DNA of 64,000 bases from Comamonas testosteroni (GTDB lineage: Bacteria > Pseudomonadota > Gammaproteobacteria > Burkholderiales > Burkholderiaceae_C), in NCBI RefSeq assembly GCF_014076415.1, contig NZ_CP043568.1:4774001-4838000 (forward strand), read 5' to 3'. The notes under the pieces are model-generated. The model was not told where the DNA came from, searched no databases, and worked only from the letters and a program-made list of their open reading frames with translations. Both the position numbers and the translations under genes were made by a program. Below are positions 25,042 to 37,567 of this stretch, one piece after another. Positions within the stretch are counted from its first letter, which is position 1. Each line of letters starts with the position of its first letter.

Positions 25042-27953
25042 TGACTCCCCATCTCCAGCTGCGCCGCGGCCAGATGACCGAGCTGCTGGTCGTTGAAACG
25101 CTTGTAGCCTTGCTGCCAGCTTGAAGGCTGTGCCACGGGCAATACCTGCACGGCCGTCACCTTGTACTCGGGACAGTTGGTGGCCCAGTCCGAGCTGTCG
25201 GTGGTGATCACGTTCGCGCCCGACTCGGGGAAATGGAAGGTGGTGTAGACCACACCGGGCTGTATGCGCTCGGTCACCGTGGCGCGCAGCACCGTCTGGC
25301 CGGAGCGGCTTTCAATGCCCACCCAGTCGCCATCGCGGATGCCGCGATCCTGTGCGTCATGCGGATGAATCTCGAGTCTGTCTTCACCGTGCCACTGGCT
25401 GTTGGCCGTGCGCCGCGTCTGCGCGCCCACGTTGTACTGCGAGAGAATGCGCCCCGTGGTCAGCAGCAGCGGAAAGCGCTGCGTGACCTTTTCATCGGTG
25501 GCCACGTACTGCGTGATGATGAAGCGGCCCTTGCCACGCACGAACTGCTCCTTGTGCATGATGGCCGTTCCCGCCTCTTCGGTGCTGTCGTTGCACGGCC
25601 ACTGCACGCTGCCCAGGCGCTCGATCTTCTCGTAGCTCACGCCTGCGAAAGTGGGGGTCAGCTCCGCAATCTCGGCCATGATTTCGCGCGGATGGCCGTA
25701 GTTCATGGGATAGCCCAGCGCCTTGGACAGGAGCTGCGTCACCTCCCAGTCGGCATAGCCGGCCAGCGGCTGCATGAGCTGGGTCACGCGCGAGATGCGG
25801 CGCTCGGCATTGGTGAAGGTGCCGTCCTTTTCCATGAAGGACGATCCGGGCAGGAACACATGGGCGTACTTGGCGGTTTCGTTGAGGAAGATGTCCTGCA
25901 CCACCACGCACTCCATGGCCGACAGCGCTGCCGTCACATGCTGGGTGTTCGGGTCGGACTGCACGATGTCCTCGCCCTCGCAGTACAGACCCATGAAGCT
26001 GCCTTCCAGCGCGGCCTCGAACATATTGGGAATGCGCAAGCCCGGCTCGGGACTGAGCTTCACGCCCCAGGCGCCTTCAAACTCGGCGCGTGTGATGCTG
26101 TCCGAGATATGGCGATAGCCCGGCAGCTCATGCGGAAAGCTGCCCATGTCGCAGGAGCCCTGGACATTGTTCTGCCCGCGCAAGGGATTCACGCCCACAC
26201 CTTCGCGCCCCACATTGCCCGTGGCCATGGCCAGATTGGCAATGCCCATGACCATGGTCGAGCCCTGCGCATGTTCGGTCACGCCCAGGCCGTAGTAGAT
26301 GGCCGAGTTGACCTGCCTTCCCTGCGGATGATCCATCGCCCCTCGCGCATACAGCCGCGCCGCGCCGCGTACCAGCTCGGGAGCCACGCCGGTGATGTCG
26401 GCCGTGGCCTCGGGCGAGTTCTCCGGCCTGGCAACGAACTCCTTCCATTGCGCAAAGGACTTGGCATCGCAGCGCTCGTCAATATAGGCATCGGCCAGCC
26501 AGCCCTCAGTGACGATCACATGGGCCAGCGCCGTGATCATGGCCACATTGGTGCCGGGCTTCAGCTGCAGGTGGTAGTCGGCCTTGACATGGGGCGAGTT
26601 GACGAGTTCGATCTCGCGCGGGTCGATCACGATCAACCCGGCGCCGGCACGCCGGGCGTCGCCACGCAGCCGCTTTTTCATGCGCGAGCCAAACACAGGG
26701 TGCGCCGCCGTGGGATTGGCGCCGATCACCATGATCACATCGGAGTGCTCGACCGACTTGAAGGTCTGCGTGCCTGCCGACGTGCCATAGGTCTGGCCCA
26801 GGCCATAGCCCGTTGGCGAGTGACAGACACGCGCACAGGTATCGACATTGTTGTTGCCGAAGGCGGCGCGGATCAGCTTCTGCACCAGATAGGTTTCCTC
26901 GTTGGTGCAGCGCGACGAGGTGATGCCGCCAATCGAGTCCCTGCCATGCTTGGCCTGGATGCGGCGGAATTCGCTGGCGGCATGACCAATGGCCTCCTCC
27001 CAGCTCACTTCGCGCCAGGGGTCGGTGATCTTTGCGCGGATCATGGGTTGGGTGATGCGGTCCTTGTGCGTGGCATAGCCCCAGGCAAAACGCCCCTTGA
27101 CGCAGGCATGGCCTTCGTTGGCCTTGCCGTCCTTCCAGGGCACCATGCGCACCACCTGCTCGCCCTTCATCTCGGCCTTGAAGCCGCAGCCCACGCCGCA
27201 GTATGCGCAGGTGGTGATCTCGCTGTGCTCGCTCTGGCCCAGCTCGACCACGGTCTTTTCCTGCAAGGTGGCCGTGGGGCAGGCCTGCACGCAGGCACCG
27301 CAGCTCACGCAGTCGCTGGCCATGAAGCCGTCGCCCTGGCCTGCCGTGATGCGTGACTCGAAACCGCGCCCGCTGATCGTCAGCGCAAACGTGCCCTGCG
27401 TTTCCTCGCAGGCGCGCACGCAGCGATTGCAGACAATGCACTTGCTGGGGTCGTAGTTGAAATAGGGATTGGAGGTATCGACCTCGGCCCTGGCTTCGCC
27501 CTTGAAGTGGTTGGCTCCATCCATGCCATAGCGCACCTCGCGCAGACCGACCACTCCGGCCATGTCCTGCAGCTCGCAGTCGCCGTTGGACGAGCAGGTC
27601 AGGCAATCGAGCGGGTGGTCGGAGATATAGAGCTCCATCACGCCCTTGCGCAGCTCCTGCAGCTGCGGGCTCTGGGTGCACACCTTCATGCCTGCTTCGG
27701 CAGGCGTGGTGCAGGACGCAGGAAAGCCCTTGCGCCCCTCGATCTGCACCAGACACAGCCGGCAGGAACCAAAGGGCTCCAGCGAATCCGTGGCACAGAG
27801 CCTGGGCACCTTGATGCCGCCATCGACAGCGGCACGCATCAGCGATGTGCCCTTGGGCACGGTGACCTCGCGGCCGTCGATATGCAGCGTGACCAGTTCC
27901 TCGGACAGGCTGGCAGGCGTTCCGCAATCGGTGTTCTTCAGATGTTCCAGCAT
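25038..27953 (-). CDS. fdsA: NAD-dependent formate dehydrogenase, catalytic subunit alpha
   Basis: 971 residues. It oxidises formate to CO2 at a bis-MGD molybdenum (or tungsten) centre in the cytoplasm and passes electrons through Fe-S clusters to the FdsB/G unit. Domains in order: N-terminal [2Fe-2S] domain (FGSCRLCLVQ), His-Cys3 cluster region (HPLDCLTCSSNGDCELQ), two ferredoxin-type [4Fe-4S] motifs (CIVCNRCVRAC and CVSCGACVQACP), the [4Fe-4S] motif CAYCGVGCGF, then the molybdopterin oxidoreductase domain. The metal-ligand cysteine lies in NNVDTCARVCHSPTGYG. A C-terminal MGD-binding domain follows. Coupled to fdsD (4-bp overlap) and 10 nt after fdsGB. Confidence 0.97.
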   Translation of the reverse strand: MLEHLKNTDCGTPASLSEELVTLHIDGREVTVPKGTSLMRAAVDGGIKVPRLCATDSLEPFGSCRLCLVQIEGRKGFPASCTTPAEAGMKVCTQSPQLQELRKGVMELYISDHPLDCLTCSSNGDCELQDMAGVVGLREVRYGMDGANHFKGEARAEVDTSNPYFNYDPSKCIVCNRCVRACEETQGTFALTISGRGFESRITAGQGDGFMASDCVSCGACVQACPTATLQEKTVVELGQSEHSEITTCAYCGVGCGFKAEMKGEQVVRMVPWKDGKANEGHACVKGRFAWGYATHKDRITQPMIRAKITDPWREVSWEEAIGHAASEFRRIQAKHGRDSIGGITSSRCTNEETYLVQKLIRAAFGNNNVDTCARVCHSPTGYGLGQTYGTSAGTQTFKSVEHSDVIMVIGANPTAAHPVFGSRMKKRLRGDARRAGAGLIVIDPREIELVNSPHVKADYHLQLKPGTNVAMITALAHVIVTEGWLADAYIDERCDAKSFAQWKEFVARPENSPEATADITGVAPELVRGAARLYARGAMDHPQGRQVNSAIYYGLGVTEHAQGSTMVMGIANLAMATGNVGREGVGVNPLRGQNNVQGSCDMGSFPHELPGYRHISDSITRAEFEGAWGVKLSPEPGLRIPNMFEAALEGSFMGLYCEGEDIVQSDPNTQHVTAALSAMECVVVQDIFLNETAKYAHVFLPGSSFMEKDGTFTNAERRISRVTQLMQPLAGYADWEVTQLLSKALGYPMNYGHPREIMAEIAELTPTFAGVSYEKIERLGSVQWPCNDSTEEAGTAIMHKEQFVRGKGRFIITQYVATDEKVTQRFPLLLTTGRILSQYNVGAQTRRTANSQWHGEDRLEIHPHDAQDRGIRDGDWVGIESRSGQTVLRATVTERIQPGVVYTTFHFPESGANVITTDSSDWATNCPEYKVTAVQVLPVAQPSSWQQGYKRFNDQQLGHLAAAQLEMGSQ

Positions 27954-27963
27954 GGCTCTCTCC

Positions 27964-30117
<2,154 letters not shown>

Positions 30118-30360
30118 GGGTGTCCCAACTGGCTTTCATTGTGGAAGCGAGGCGGCCTGTTCCGCAGACGCTTTGTCTCTCCTGCCATTTCAAGCCCTGA
30201 CCGGCAAGCCGTCAAATTCATATTCCTGATTGCACCATTCAATGCGCGAATGAGCTGGCAGCCTGCGCCGATGTACTCTCAAGCCCCGCTGCTCCTCCTT
30301 GCTGCACGTGCTGCTTTGACGCGGTTTTGCAGCGTCTCGCCCATAGACCTGGCTTGTCGC

Positions 30361-30384
30361 AAATCACGGTAATTGGCGTGATTT
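30361..30384. promoter_or_regulatory. Perfect 8-bp inverted repeat upstream of nicR, candidate NicR operator
   Basis: AAATCACG-N8-CGTGATTT lies 20 bases before the nicR ATG at 30405, within the 287-bp divergent spacer between fdsGB and nicR. Arm length and spacing suit a MarR-type dimer site and its position suggests autoregulation. The rest of the spacer shows no other clear structure. Confidence 0.55.
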
Positions 30385-30404
30385 TTGGTAAGCTCCAACG
30401 CATC

Positions 30405-30869
30405 ATGATTCACCAGCCATCAGCCATGACGTCACAGGATGGCTATCACTTCTCGGACCAGATCGGCCATCTGCTGCGACGCGTCTATCAAAGGCATGCC
30501 GCGCTTTTCCAGCAGTACATTCCTGACTCTCAGCTCACGGCGGCGCAATTCGTGGTGCTGTGCTCCGTGCGTGACAACAAAGGCAGCTCGCTGGCCGACA
30601 TCGTCAAGGCCACGGTGATCGACCAGGCCACCATACGCGGCGTGGTGGACCGGCTCAAGCAGCGCGAACTGGTGCAGGTGGAGCATGACCGCATAGACCG
30701 GCGCAAGGTCGTCATCAACCTCACCGAAGCCGGTCAGGATCTGGTGCACGACATGGAGCCCTTTGCCAAGCAGATCACCGAAAGCACATACGGCAAGCTC
30801 AATCCTGCGGAGCGTCTGGCGCTGGATTTCCTGCTCAGGAAGATGCTGGAAGGCAGCGACTCCGAATGA
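30405..30869 (+). CDS. nicR: MarR family regulator of nicotinate catabolism
   Basis: 154 residues. A winged-helix MarR domain is visible: LTAAQFVVLCSVRDN, then SLADIVKATVIDQATIRGVV with the recognition helix and the wing VEHDRIDRRKVVINLTEAG. It resembles the NicR/PecS-like MarR proteins that repress pyridine-degradation genes until 6-hydroxynicotinate is present (known for Pseudomonas putida). Starts at 30405 (MIHQPSAM) or 30426 (MTSQDGYHF). It is convergent with the transporter gene through a shared terminator, and a perfect inverted repeat lies just upstream. Confidence 0.82.
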   Translation: MIHQPSAMTSQDGYHFSDQIGHLLRRVYQRHAALFQQYIPDSQLTAAQFVVLCSVRDNKGSSLADIVKATVIDQATIRGVVDRLKQRELVQVEHDRIDRRKVVINLTEAGQDLVHDMEPFAKQITESTYGKLNPAERLALDFLLRKMLEGSDSE

Positions 30870-30885
30870 GCTGCTGCGGCCCCAA

Positions 30886-30925
30886 AAAAGCAAAGGCCAG
30901 AAGGAGCAATCCTTCTGGCCTTTTT
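30886..30925. terminator. Bidirectional rho-independent terminator
   Basis: A 14-bp perfect stem, AAAGGCCAGAAGGA / TCCTTCTGGCCTTT, with loop GCAA, is flanked by a T-run on the right and an A-run on the left. It can end both the nicR transcript and the minus-strand transporter transcript. Confidence 0.93.
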
Positions 30926-30950
30926 GCTGAGCCGGCCGCTCAGACCGTCA

Positions 30951-32267
30951 TCAGTCCAGCGCCCGGTTGCGCGACTCCACGTCCACCGCCCAGATCGACA
31001 GCGCACCACCGACCAGCATCGCCGACAGCACGGCCAGAGCCATGGTGAAGTGGGTGGCCATGATGGGCGCAATGATGGCCGGGGCGAACAGGCCACCGAA
31101 ACGCGCCACGGCCCCCGCCATGCCCATGCCGCTGGCGCGCAGGTCGGTCGGGTAGACCTCGGGCGTGAAGGCATACAACGCGCCCCAGGTGCCCAGCAGC
31201 GAGAAGCTCATCAGCAGCGTCGATCCGATCACCACGAAGGGCGAGGAGCCCAGGCTGTAGAGCATGCAGCCCACGGCACTGAGCAGCAGAAACCCGATCA
31301 GCGTAGGCTTGCGGCCCCAGCGTTCCACGCCATAAGCCGACAGCGCAAATCCGGGCAGTTGCACCAGCGCCAGCACCACCAGGAAGACCTGGCCACGCAT
31401 GAAGGCAAAGCCTTCGCTGCTGAGCTTGACGGGCAGGTAGACAAAGACGCCGTAGTAGGCGATGGAGATCAGCGCCCAGGCCAGGAACAGCGAGAAGCTG
31501 CGACGGCGCAGATCCTGCGAGAACAGGGCGAAAAGAGACTTGCGCTCCTGCTTTTCAGGCTGCAGGGCCGGGATGTCGACCGTGTTTCCGTTGACCTTGG
31601 CCACCCGTTGCAGCACCTTGCGCGCCTCTTCGGACTTGCCGTTGCGGTTCAGGTACATGGGCGATTCGGGGATGTAGAAGCGCAGCACCACGCCGATCAG
31701 CGCCGGCAGTCCGGTCACGAAAAAGATCACGCGCCAAGCATCCTCGCCCCAATATACGGCCACCAGCGCCAGGATGGCCAGGAAGATGGTGCCCACGGCC
31801 CAGAACGACTCCAGCAGCACCAGCCAGCGGCCACGGCGGTCGCTGGGCAGGAACTCGGCCATCATGGTGTAGTCCACGGGCAGCGTGCCGCCCACGCCGA
31901 TGCCTGTGATGAAGCGAAGCACCAGCAGCCAGGCGAACTCTGGCGCAAAGGCCGAAGCCACCCCCGCAAGGGCGTCGATCACCACGGCCATCATCAGCAC
32001 CGGGCGGCGGCCTATGCGGTCTGCCAGTCTGCCGAAGACGAAGGCACCGATCAGCATGCCGATGAAGAAGAAGGTGCCGGTCTGCAGCGCCTCGGGCACA
32101 GTCTTGCCGAAAGTCTTGGCAATGGACGGCGCACTGAAACCAATGGACAGCACCTGCATGGCGTCCGCCAGCCAGACCAGGCCGAAGATCACGAACAGCC
32201 GATACTGAAACTTGCCCACACCCGCAGTCTGGATGCCTTTTTCCACTGAAATATATGTAGATGACAT
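30951..32267 (-). CDS. MFS transporter, NiaP/metabolite:H+ symporter type (probable nicotinate uptake)
   Basis: 438 residues, 12 helices. The MFS loop 2-3 motif is GRLADRIGRRPVLMMAVVIDA and the sugar-porter-like pattern FYIPESPMYLNRNG follows helix 6. FLPSDRRGRWLVLLESFWAVG after helix 4 is characteristic of the SV2/NiaP-type group, which includes niacin permeases. Together with its place between nicR and the nicB-like gene this supports nicotinate or nicotinamide import, though other aromatic acids are possible. The 341-bp spacer upstream is described separately. Confidence 0.83.
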   Translation of the reverse strand: MSSTYISVEKGIQTAGVGKFQYRLFVIFGLVWLADAMQVLSIGFSAPSIAKTFGKTVPEALQTGTFFFIGMLIGAFVFGRLADRIGRRPVLMMAVVIDALAGVASAFAPEFAWLLVLRFITGIGVGGTLPVDYTMMAEFLPSDRRGRWLVLLESFWAVGTIFLAILALVAVYWGEDAWRVIFFVTGLPALIGVVLRFYIPESPMYLNRNGKSEEARKVLQRVAKVNGNTVDIPALQPEKQERKSLFALFSQDLRRRSFSLFLAWALISIAYYGVFVYLPVKLSSEGFAFMRGQVFLVVLALVQLPGFALSAYGVERWGRKPTLIGFLLLSAVGCMLYSLGSSPFVVIGSTLLMSFSLLGTWGALYAFTPEVYPTDLRASGMGMAGAVARFGGLFAPAIIAPIMATHFTMALAVLSAMLVGGALSIWAVDVESRNRALD

Positions 32268-32608
32268 GCAGGAACTCCTTTTTTAGCCATCGCAATTGTT
32301 GAATCTGTCTTTCTTGCAAGCACCGCCATTCGGCCCGGCCTATTCGTGCAGTGCTTCCCACCCATCACACATCCAGAGCGAACCACTCCCTCGGCGCCAT
32401 TTCCATGGACCGATGAAAAAGATTCCAGATGTCGGTATCTGCATTCAGGCGATGGGCACAGTCCACACGGTCGGCATATCGATAGCTCCGTCCGTGGCTG
32501 TCCATCCCCTGTCCCCAGCATCAGATGTCCGGACCCAGACCCTGGAGAGATTCCAGGGCAAGAGATCCATATCCGCGGCATCGCCCGTGCCGCCGCCCAT
32601 TGCAGCCC
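32268..32608. other. 341-bp spacer between transporter and nicB-like gene
   Basis: It must contain the transporter promoter on the minus strand. The only clear structure is a perfect 7-bp hairpin CCCTGGA-GAGAT-TCCAGGG at 32540-32558, about 50 bp past the nicB-like stop; it has no U-run and may be a 3'-end or processing structure. No convincing coding frame is seen. Confidence 0.5.
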
Positions 32609-35557
32609 CTAGGGCGCATGCGCCTGCACCTTCGCGCGCAGCCGCTTAATCGTCTTCGTATCGTCTGGCCAAGCTTTCTCCTCCGGTGCAAATCGTTGAC
32701 GCAAATATCCGAGCAGGTCCGCAATCTGCCTGTCGTCCAGGCTGTCCCTGAAGCCGGGCATATAGCCCAGCGCGTCGTCGGCTGGTGTCTGGACGCCGTT
32801 CAGGATGACCTGGAGCAGGTTGTCCGGGCTTGCTGCATGCAGGTTGGTGTTCAGCCCCAGCAGCGGCTTGACGCCGAACAATGTGGGACCGCTGCCCGCC
32901 TCATGGCAGACCGCGCAGGCGTTCTGGTAGATGCGCTCGCCATTGACCTGACGCTCCATCGCCGGGGCCGGCGTGGCCACGGGGGCGGCCACCGTTGTAG
33001 CAAGAGGAGCGACGGGCGCGGCCTGGGCCGGTGCGGACTGCGCATCCTGGCCCGGCAGCTCCATCAGATAAGTGGTCATGGCGCGCACATCGGCTTCAGG
33101 CAACTGAGCCAGGCCGTGGATGACGGGCGCCATGGGGCCTGCCGCCACGCCATGGCGGGCCGAGAAGCCGGTGCGCAGGTACTGGTAAAGCTCCTCACGG
33201 CTCCAGGGCAGCTTGCCGCCGGCCAGATGGTTGAGCGCGGGGGCGCTCCAGCCTTCGGCCTCGCCACCGCCCAGGTAGTGAATGCCGCTTTTTTCGGCAC
33301 CCAGCGCATTGCGCGGCGAGTGGCAGGCCGCGCAATGCCCCGCGCCTTCGACCAGGTAGGCGCCCCGGTTCCATTCGGCACTGCGCGCGAGATCGGCCTT
33401 GAAAGGCGTGGCGTCGTGGAACAGCAGGTTCCAGCCCGCCATGGCCGGGCGCAGCTTGTAGGGGAAGGCCAGCTGCGTCTCGGGCGCCTTGGCCTTCACG
33501 GCGGGCTGGGACATCAGGTAGCCGTAGAGGGCCTGCAGATCGCCATCGCTGAGCTTGGCGAAGGCCGTGTACGGGAAGGCCGGATACAGCTGATGCCCAT
33601 CCTGGTGGATGCCGTGACGCATGGCGCGCTCGAAGGCCGCGTAGGACCAGCGGCCGATGCCGGTTTCCTTGTCGGGTGTGATGTTGGTGGAGTAGATGGT
33701 GCCGAACGGCGTCTCCAGCCCCAAGCCGCCGGCATTGGCCGCGCCGCCCGGGGCGGTGTGGCAGACCACGCAATCGCCCGCAGCGGCCACCAGGCGGCCT
33801 CGCTCCAGGGCCTGCGGCGAGTACAGGGAAACGTCGGGCCCGTCGGTCAGCGGCAGGGCTGGCTTCAGTGGCCAGGCCATGGCGGCCATGCCGGCAAGGC
33901 CTGCGGCGCCTGCGGCCAGCCAGCCCCAGCCGCGCCCGGGCTTTGCCATGGAGGGCCTGCCCGCCACATCGCCCGCCAGCGCCAGGCGCAGCTGCTCGGG
34001 CTGGAAGGGCACTTCGCGCAGGCGTACGCCTGTTGCATGGCGGATGGCATTGGCAATGGCGGCGGCGGCGGGCAGCGTGGCCACGCCATCCAGCGCCAGA
34101 TCGCCCTGGCGGATGACCGAGACATCGCCGGGCGCATGCTGCGCCAGGTCGGAGCCGGGCTTGGCGATCACATCGAAAGAAGCAGCAGAAGCTGTGGACC
34201 CTGCCCAGTCGTCAAAAGCGGGCACCGTGCCCAGCAGCCGGCGCGCATCGGCCAGCAATTGCGGGTCCTGCTGGACGATCTCGGGCCGCGTGCTGGCGGC
34301 CTGTACCGCCTGCAGGCTGCGACTGTCATGGCCGGCCACGACACGGATCACTTCGATCTCGCCCGTTTGCGGGTGCACGGCCACCTCGGCCACCCAGGCG
34401 CTCCAGGCATGCAGGTCGGCGCCTTGAGCATCCAGAGTCTGCAGCTGGGCAGTGGCGAAGCCCCGCCCCAGCAGGCGGCCACCGGCGTCCGGCTCGCTGG
34501 TGTCTTGCCGCGACGCCTGCGCACGATCGGCCACCTGCTGCGCCAGATCGCGCACCGGGCCTTCGGGCAGGTGCTGCAGACGCCATTGCAGCGGATCATG
34601 TCCCTGGGCCAGGGCCTGCTCATGCCAATCGCTTTCGCTCACGAAGATCTGGGCCGCATTCAGATCCTCAACACCGGCATGCCGCAGGCTGGCCAAGCCC
34701 TTGCGCTCGCGCACTTCGCCGGCATCGAGCACAGTGGCCAGCGCGACGGCATGCGTCAGATCGGGCTGACTCAACAGGCGCGCCATGCTGGGGCGCACGG
34801 CCCAGGGGGTGTCGGACAGCAGGTAGGGATGCGGCGATGCATTGCCTGCATGGGCCTGCACTGTCGTGCCGGCTTCAAGCGCCTGCGAAGACCGCAACTC
34901 CACGCGCAGCACGAGATCGCGGCTTTCGCCGACCCCCGCAGCCCCGACCTCGCAGGCCACGCTGACGGGCCGACCCACGGCATGTGACAACAGCACCGCG
35001 TCGGCGGCCGCATCCATGAGATCCAGCGGGTGCAGGCTGCCAGCCCCCGTCGTCGGCAGACTGAACAGCCGCAACGCGGATTCGGGCCATTGCAGCAGCG
35101 CGGCCAGTTCGCGGCCAATCATCTGCTGCACGTCGGCGCCGCAGGGCCGCAACCAGATGCTGGCATGGCCCTCCAGGCACCACGCGACCACGCGCGCAGG
35201 GCCTGCAGATCCGGCGTCTGCAGCGGCCATGCGCCAGACATAGCGGCCCGCTTCCGGAGACTCGGAGGAATGAGGAACGGGGCGGGCCGCCAAGGCCGCA
35301 TGCGCGTCAAGCCAGACCGGTGCCAGGCCGGCAAGCGCCTGCCGCGCATGGACGGGCGCCACGGCCACCACGCCCAGAAAATGTTCACGCTGCACGGCGG
35401 CCACCACGCCAGCCATGGCCTGCGCCTGGTCCAGCCTCGCATGGGTGGGCACGCTGCCCTGGTAGCGCAGCCCGTCCCAGGCCGCGACGGGCGGGCGCAG
35501 CGTCAGGCCGTGCAGCAGGTCGGAAGGCAGGGCCGGGATGTTGTCGGCCGCGTTCAT
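32609..35557 (-). CDS. Nicotinate dehydrogenase: degenerate Mo-domain/triheme cytochrome c fusion (NicB-like)
   Basis: 982 residues in three parts. Residues about 1-520 are an eroded relative of the xanthine-dehydrogenase large subunit: HDPLQWRLQHLPEG, GRGFATAQLQ and TGEIEVIRVVAGHD align by eye with the 771-residue subunit at 41248. The catalytic GAGES motif of that protein is IRQGDLALDG here and much of the Mo-cofactor region is lost. Around residue 540 is one transmembrane helix (GWLAAGAAGLAGMAAMAW). The C-terminal half is a triheme cytochrome c with CVVCH (596-600), CAACH (742-746) and CAVCH (881-885), expected in the periplasm. It likely carries electrons from hydroxylation to the respiratory chain. 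nicA overlaps it by 4 bp. Confidence 0.88.
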   Translation of the reverse strand: MNAADNIPALPSDLLHGLTLRPPVAAWDGLRYQGSVPTHARLDQAQAMAGVVAAVQREHFLGVVAVAPVHARQALAGLAPVWLDAHAALAARPVPHSSESPEAGRYVWRMAAADAGSAGPARVVAWCLEGHASIWLRPCGADVQQMIGRELAALLQWPESALRLFSLPTTGAGSLHPLDLMDAAADAVLLSHAVGRPVSVACEVGAAGVGESRDLVLRVELRSSQALEAGTTVQAHAGNASPHPYLLSDTPWAVRPSMARLLSQPDLTHAVALATVLDAGEVRERKGLASLRHAGVEDLNAAQIFVSESDWHEQALAQGHDPLQWRLQHLPEGPVRDLAQQVADRAQASRQDTSEPDAGGRLLGRGFATAQLQTLDAQGADLHAWSAWVAEVAVHPQTGEIEVIRVVAGHDSRSLQAVQAASTRPEIVQQDPQLLADARRLLGTVPAFDDWAGSTASAASFDVIAKPGSDLAQHAPGDVSVIRQGDLALDGVATLPAAAAIANAIRHATGVRLREVPFQPEQLRLALAGDVAGRPSMAKPGRGWGWLAAGAAGLAGMAAMAWPLKPALPLTDGPDVSLYSPQALERGRLVAAAGDCVVCHTAPGGAANAGGLGLETPFGTIYSTNITPDKETGIGRWSYAAFERAMRHGIHQDGHQLYPAFPYTAFAKLSDGDLQALYGYLMSQPAVKAKAPETQLAFPYKLRPAMAGWNLLFHDATPFKADLARSAEWNRGAYLVEGAGHCAACHSPRNALGAEKSGIHYLGGGEAEGWSAPALNHLAGGKLPWSREELYQYLRTGFSARHGVAAGPMAPVIHGLAQLPEADVRAMTTYLMELPGQDAQSAPAQAAPVAPLATTVAAPVATPAPAMERQVNGERIYQNACAVCHEAGSGPTLFGVKPLLGLNTNLHAASPDNLLQVILNGVQTPADDALGYMPGFRDSLDDRQIADLLGYLRQRFAPEEKAWPDDTKTIKRLRAKVQAHAP

Positions 35558-36111
35558 GGCTGGACCTCGCCCGTGCCGGAAGACGGAAAGCTCCGGGGTG
35601 CCTGCAGCGCGGCCCGTTCCGCACGCAGCTGCACGGCGCGCAGGGCTGCCTGCATGATTTCCACATGCGTTCCGCAGCGGCACAGGTTGTGGTGCAGCTC
35701 GTTGCGCAGTTCCTGCTCGGTGGGGTTCGGGTTGCGACGCAGCAAGGCCTCCACCGTCATGATCATGCCGCTCAGGCAGTAGCCACACTGGGCGGCCTGG
35801 CAGTCGATGAAGGCCTGCTGCGTGGGGCCAGGGCACTGGCGCGAGCCCAGACCTTCCAGCGTGGTCACTTCTCGGCCCACAACCGCCTTCACGGGAATCA
35901 CACAGGAACGTGCGGCCACGCCGTCGATCAGCACCGTGCAGGCGCCGCACTCGCCCAGGCCGCAGCCGTACTTGGGCCCGTTCAGCTCCAGATCATTGCG
36001 CAGCACATGCAGCAGCGCCGTCCCGGGAGCGGCCGGTACCTCGCATGCGCGAGCGTTGACCTGCAGGGGAATGCGGTGGGTAAGACTGCTTGAGTGGACT
36101 GGGATTTCCAT
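35554..36111 (-). CDS. nicA: Nicotinate dehydrogenase small [2Fe-2S] subunit
   Basis: 185 residues. The ferredoxin-like [2Fe-2S] motif is KYGCGLGECGACTVLIDG. The second, helical [2Fe-2S] domain has QCGYCLSGMIMTVEALL and HNLCRCGTHVEIMQAAL. This is the standard small subunit of molybdenum hydroxylases, here hydroxylating nicotinate to 6-hydroxynicotinate together with the Mo subunit and the cytochrome protein. The start at 36111 (MEIPVHSSS) is preferred over an upstream TTG. The C-terminus extends about 20 residues beyond usual and overlaps the NicB-like start (ATGA). Confidence 0.93.
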   Translation of the reverse strand: MEIPVHSSSLTHRIPLQVNARACEVPAAPGTALLHVLRNDLELNGPKYGCGLGECGACTVLIDGVAARSCVIPVKAVVGREVTTLEGLGSRQCPGPTQQAFIDCQAAQCGYCLSGMIMTVEALLRRNPNPTEQELRNELHHNLCRCGTHVEIMQAALRAVQLRAERAALQAPRSFPSSGTGEVQP

Positions 36112-36203
36112 GGGACGAGGCTCTTGCAACTGCGGTTCAGGATGTCGGCGTTCTGCCGCCGGACAGGAGAGGGAGTCTCCCCTGCCCAGCTGGGCTGCGA
36201 GTA

Positions 36204-37430
<1,227 letters not shown>

Positions 37431-37544
37431 TTAAAAGCAGGAAGCGTGCCAGGCAACAAAACGCTTAATTCAGGCGTATACACTTAAATTTTCAAAAATC
37501 ATGCATGCACCATGGAGCGGCAGAATAAATTGGAATTCACCATT

Positions 37545-37567
37545 TTTGGTGCAATTTCCGCACCAAA
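37545..37567. promoter_or_regulatory. Perfect 8-bp inverted repeat in the nicC-nicE divergent promoter region
   Basis: TTTGGTGC-N7-GCACCAAA lies in the 323-bp spacer between nicC (minus) and nicE (plus). The spacer also carries two direct copies of GCGTAYACACT, at 37474-37484 and 37628-37638, roughly 150 bp apart and each on one side of the inverted repeat. These look like regulator sites serving the two divergent operons. The spacer is clearly more AT-rich than its flanks. Confidence 0.55.

Noticed and set aside
25233-27356. A 707-codon open frame antisense to fdsA
   Set aside because: fdsA on the other strand has complete Fe-S and molybdopterin motifs. The antisense translation is His/Gly/Ala-rich without recognisable domains.
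32540-32558. Hairpin after the NicB-like gene considered as a rho-independent terminator
   Set aside because: The stem is perfect, but no T-run follows on the minus strand. It is recorded only as a structure in the spacer.
32609-35557. The NicB-like gene considered as a frameshifted pseudogene
   Set aside because: The frame is open for 982 codons, has an overlapping start with nicA, and keeps all three haem motifs. The loss of Mo-domain motifs looks like divergence and not a recent mutation.
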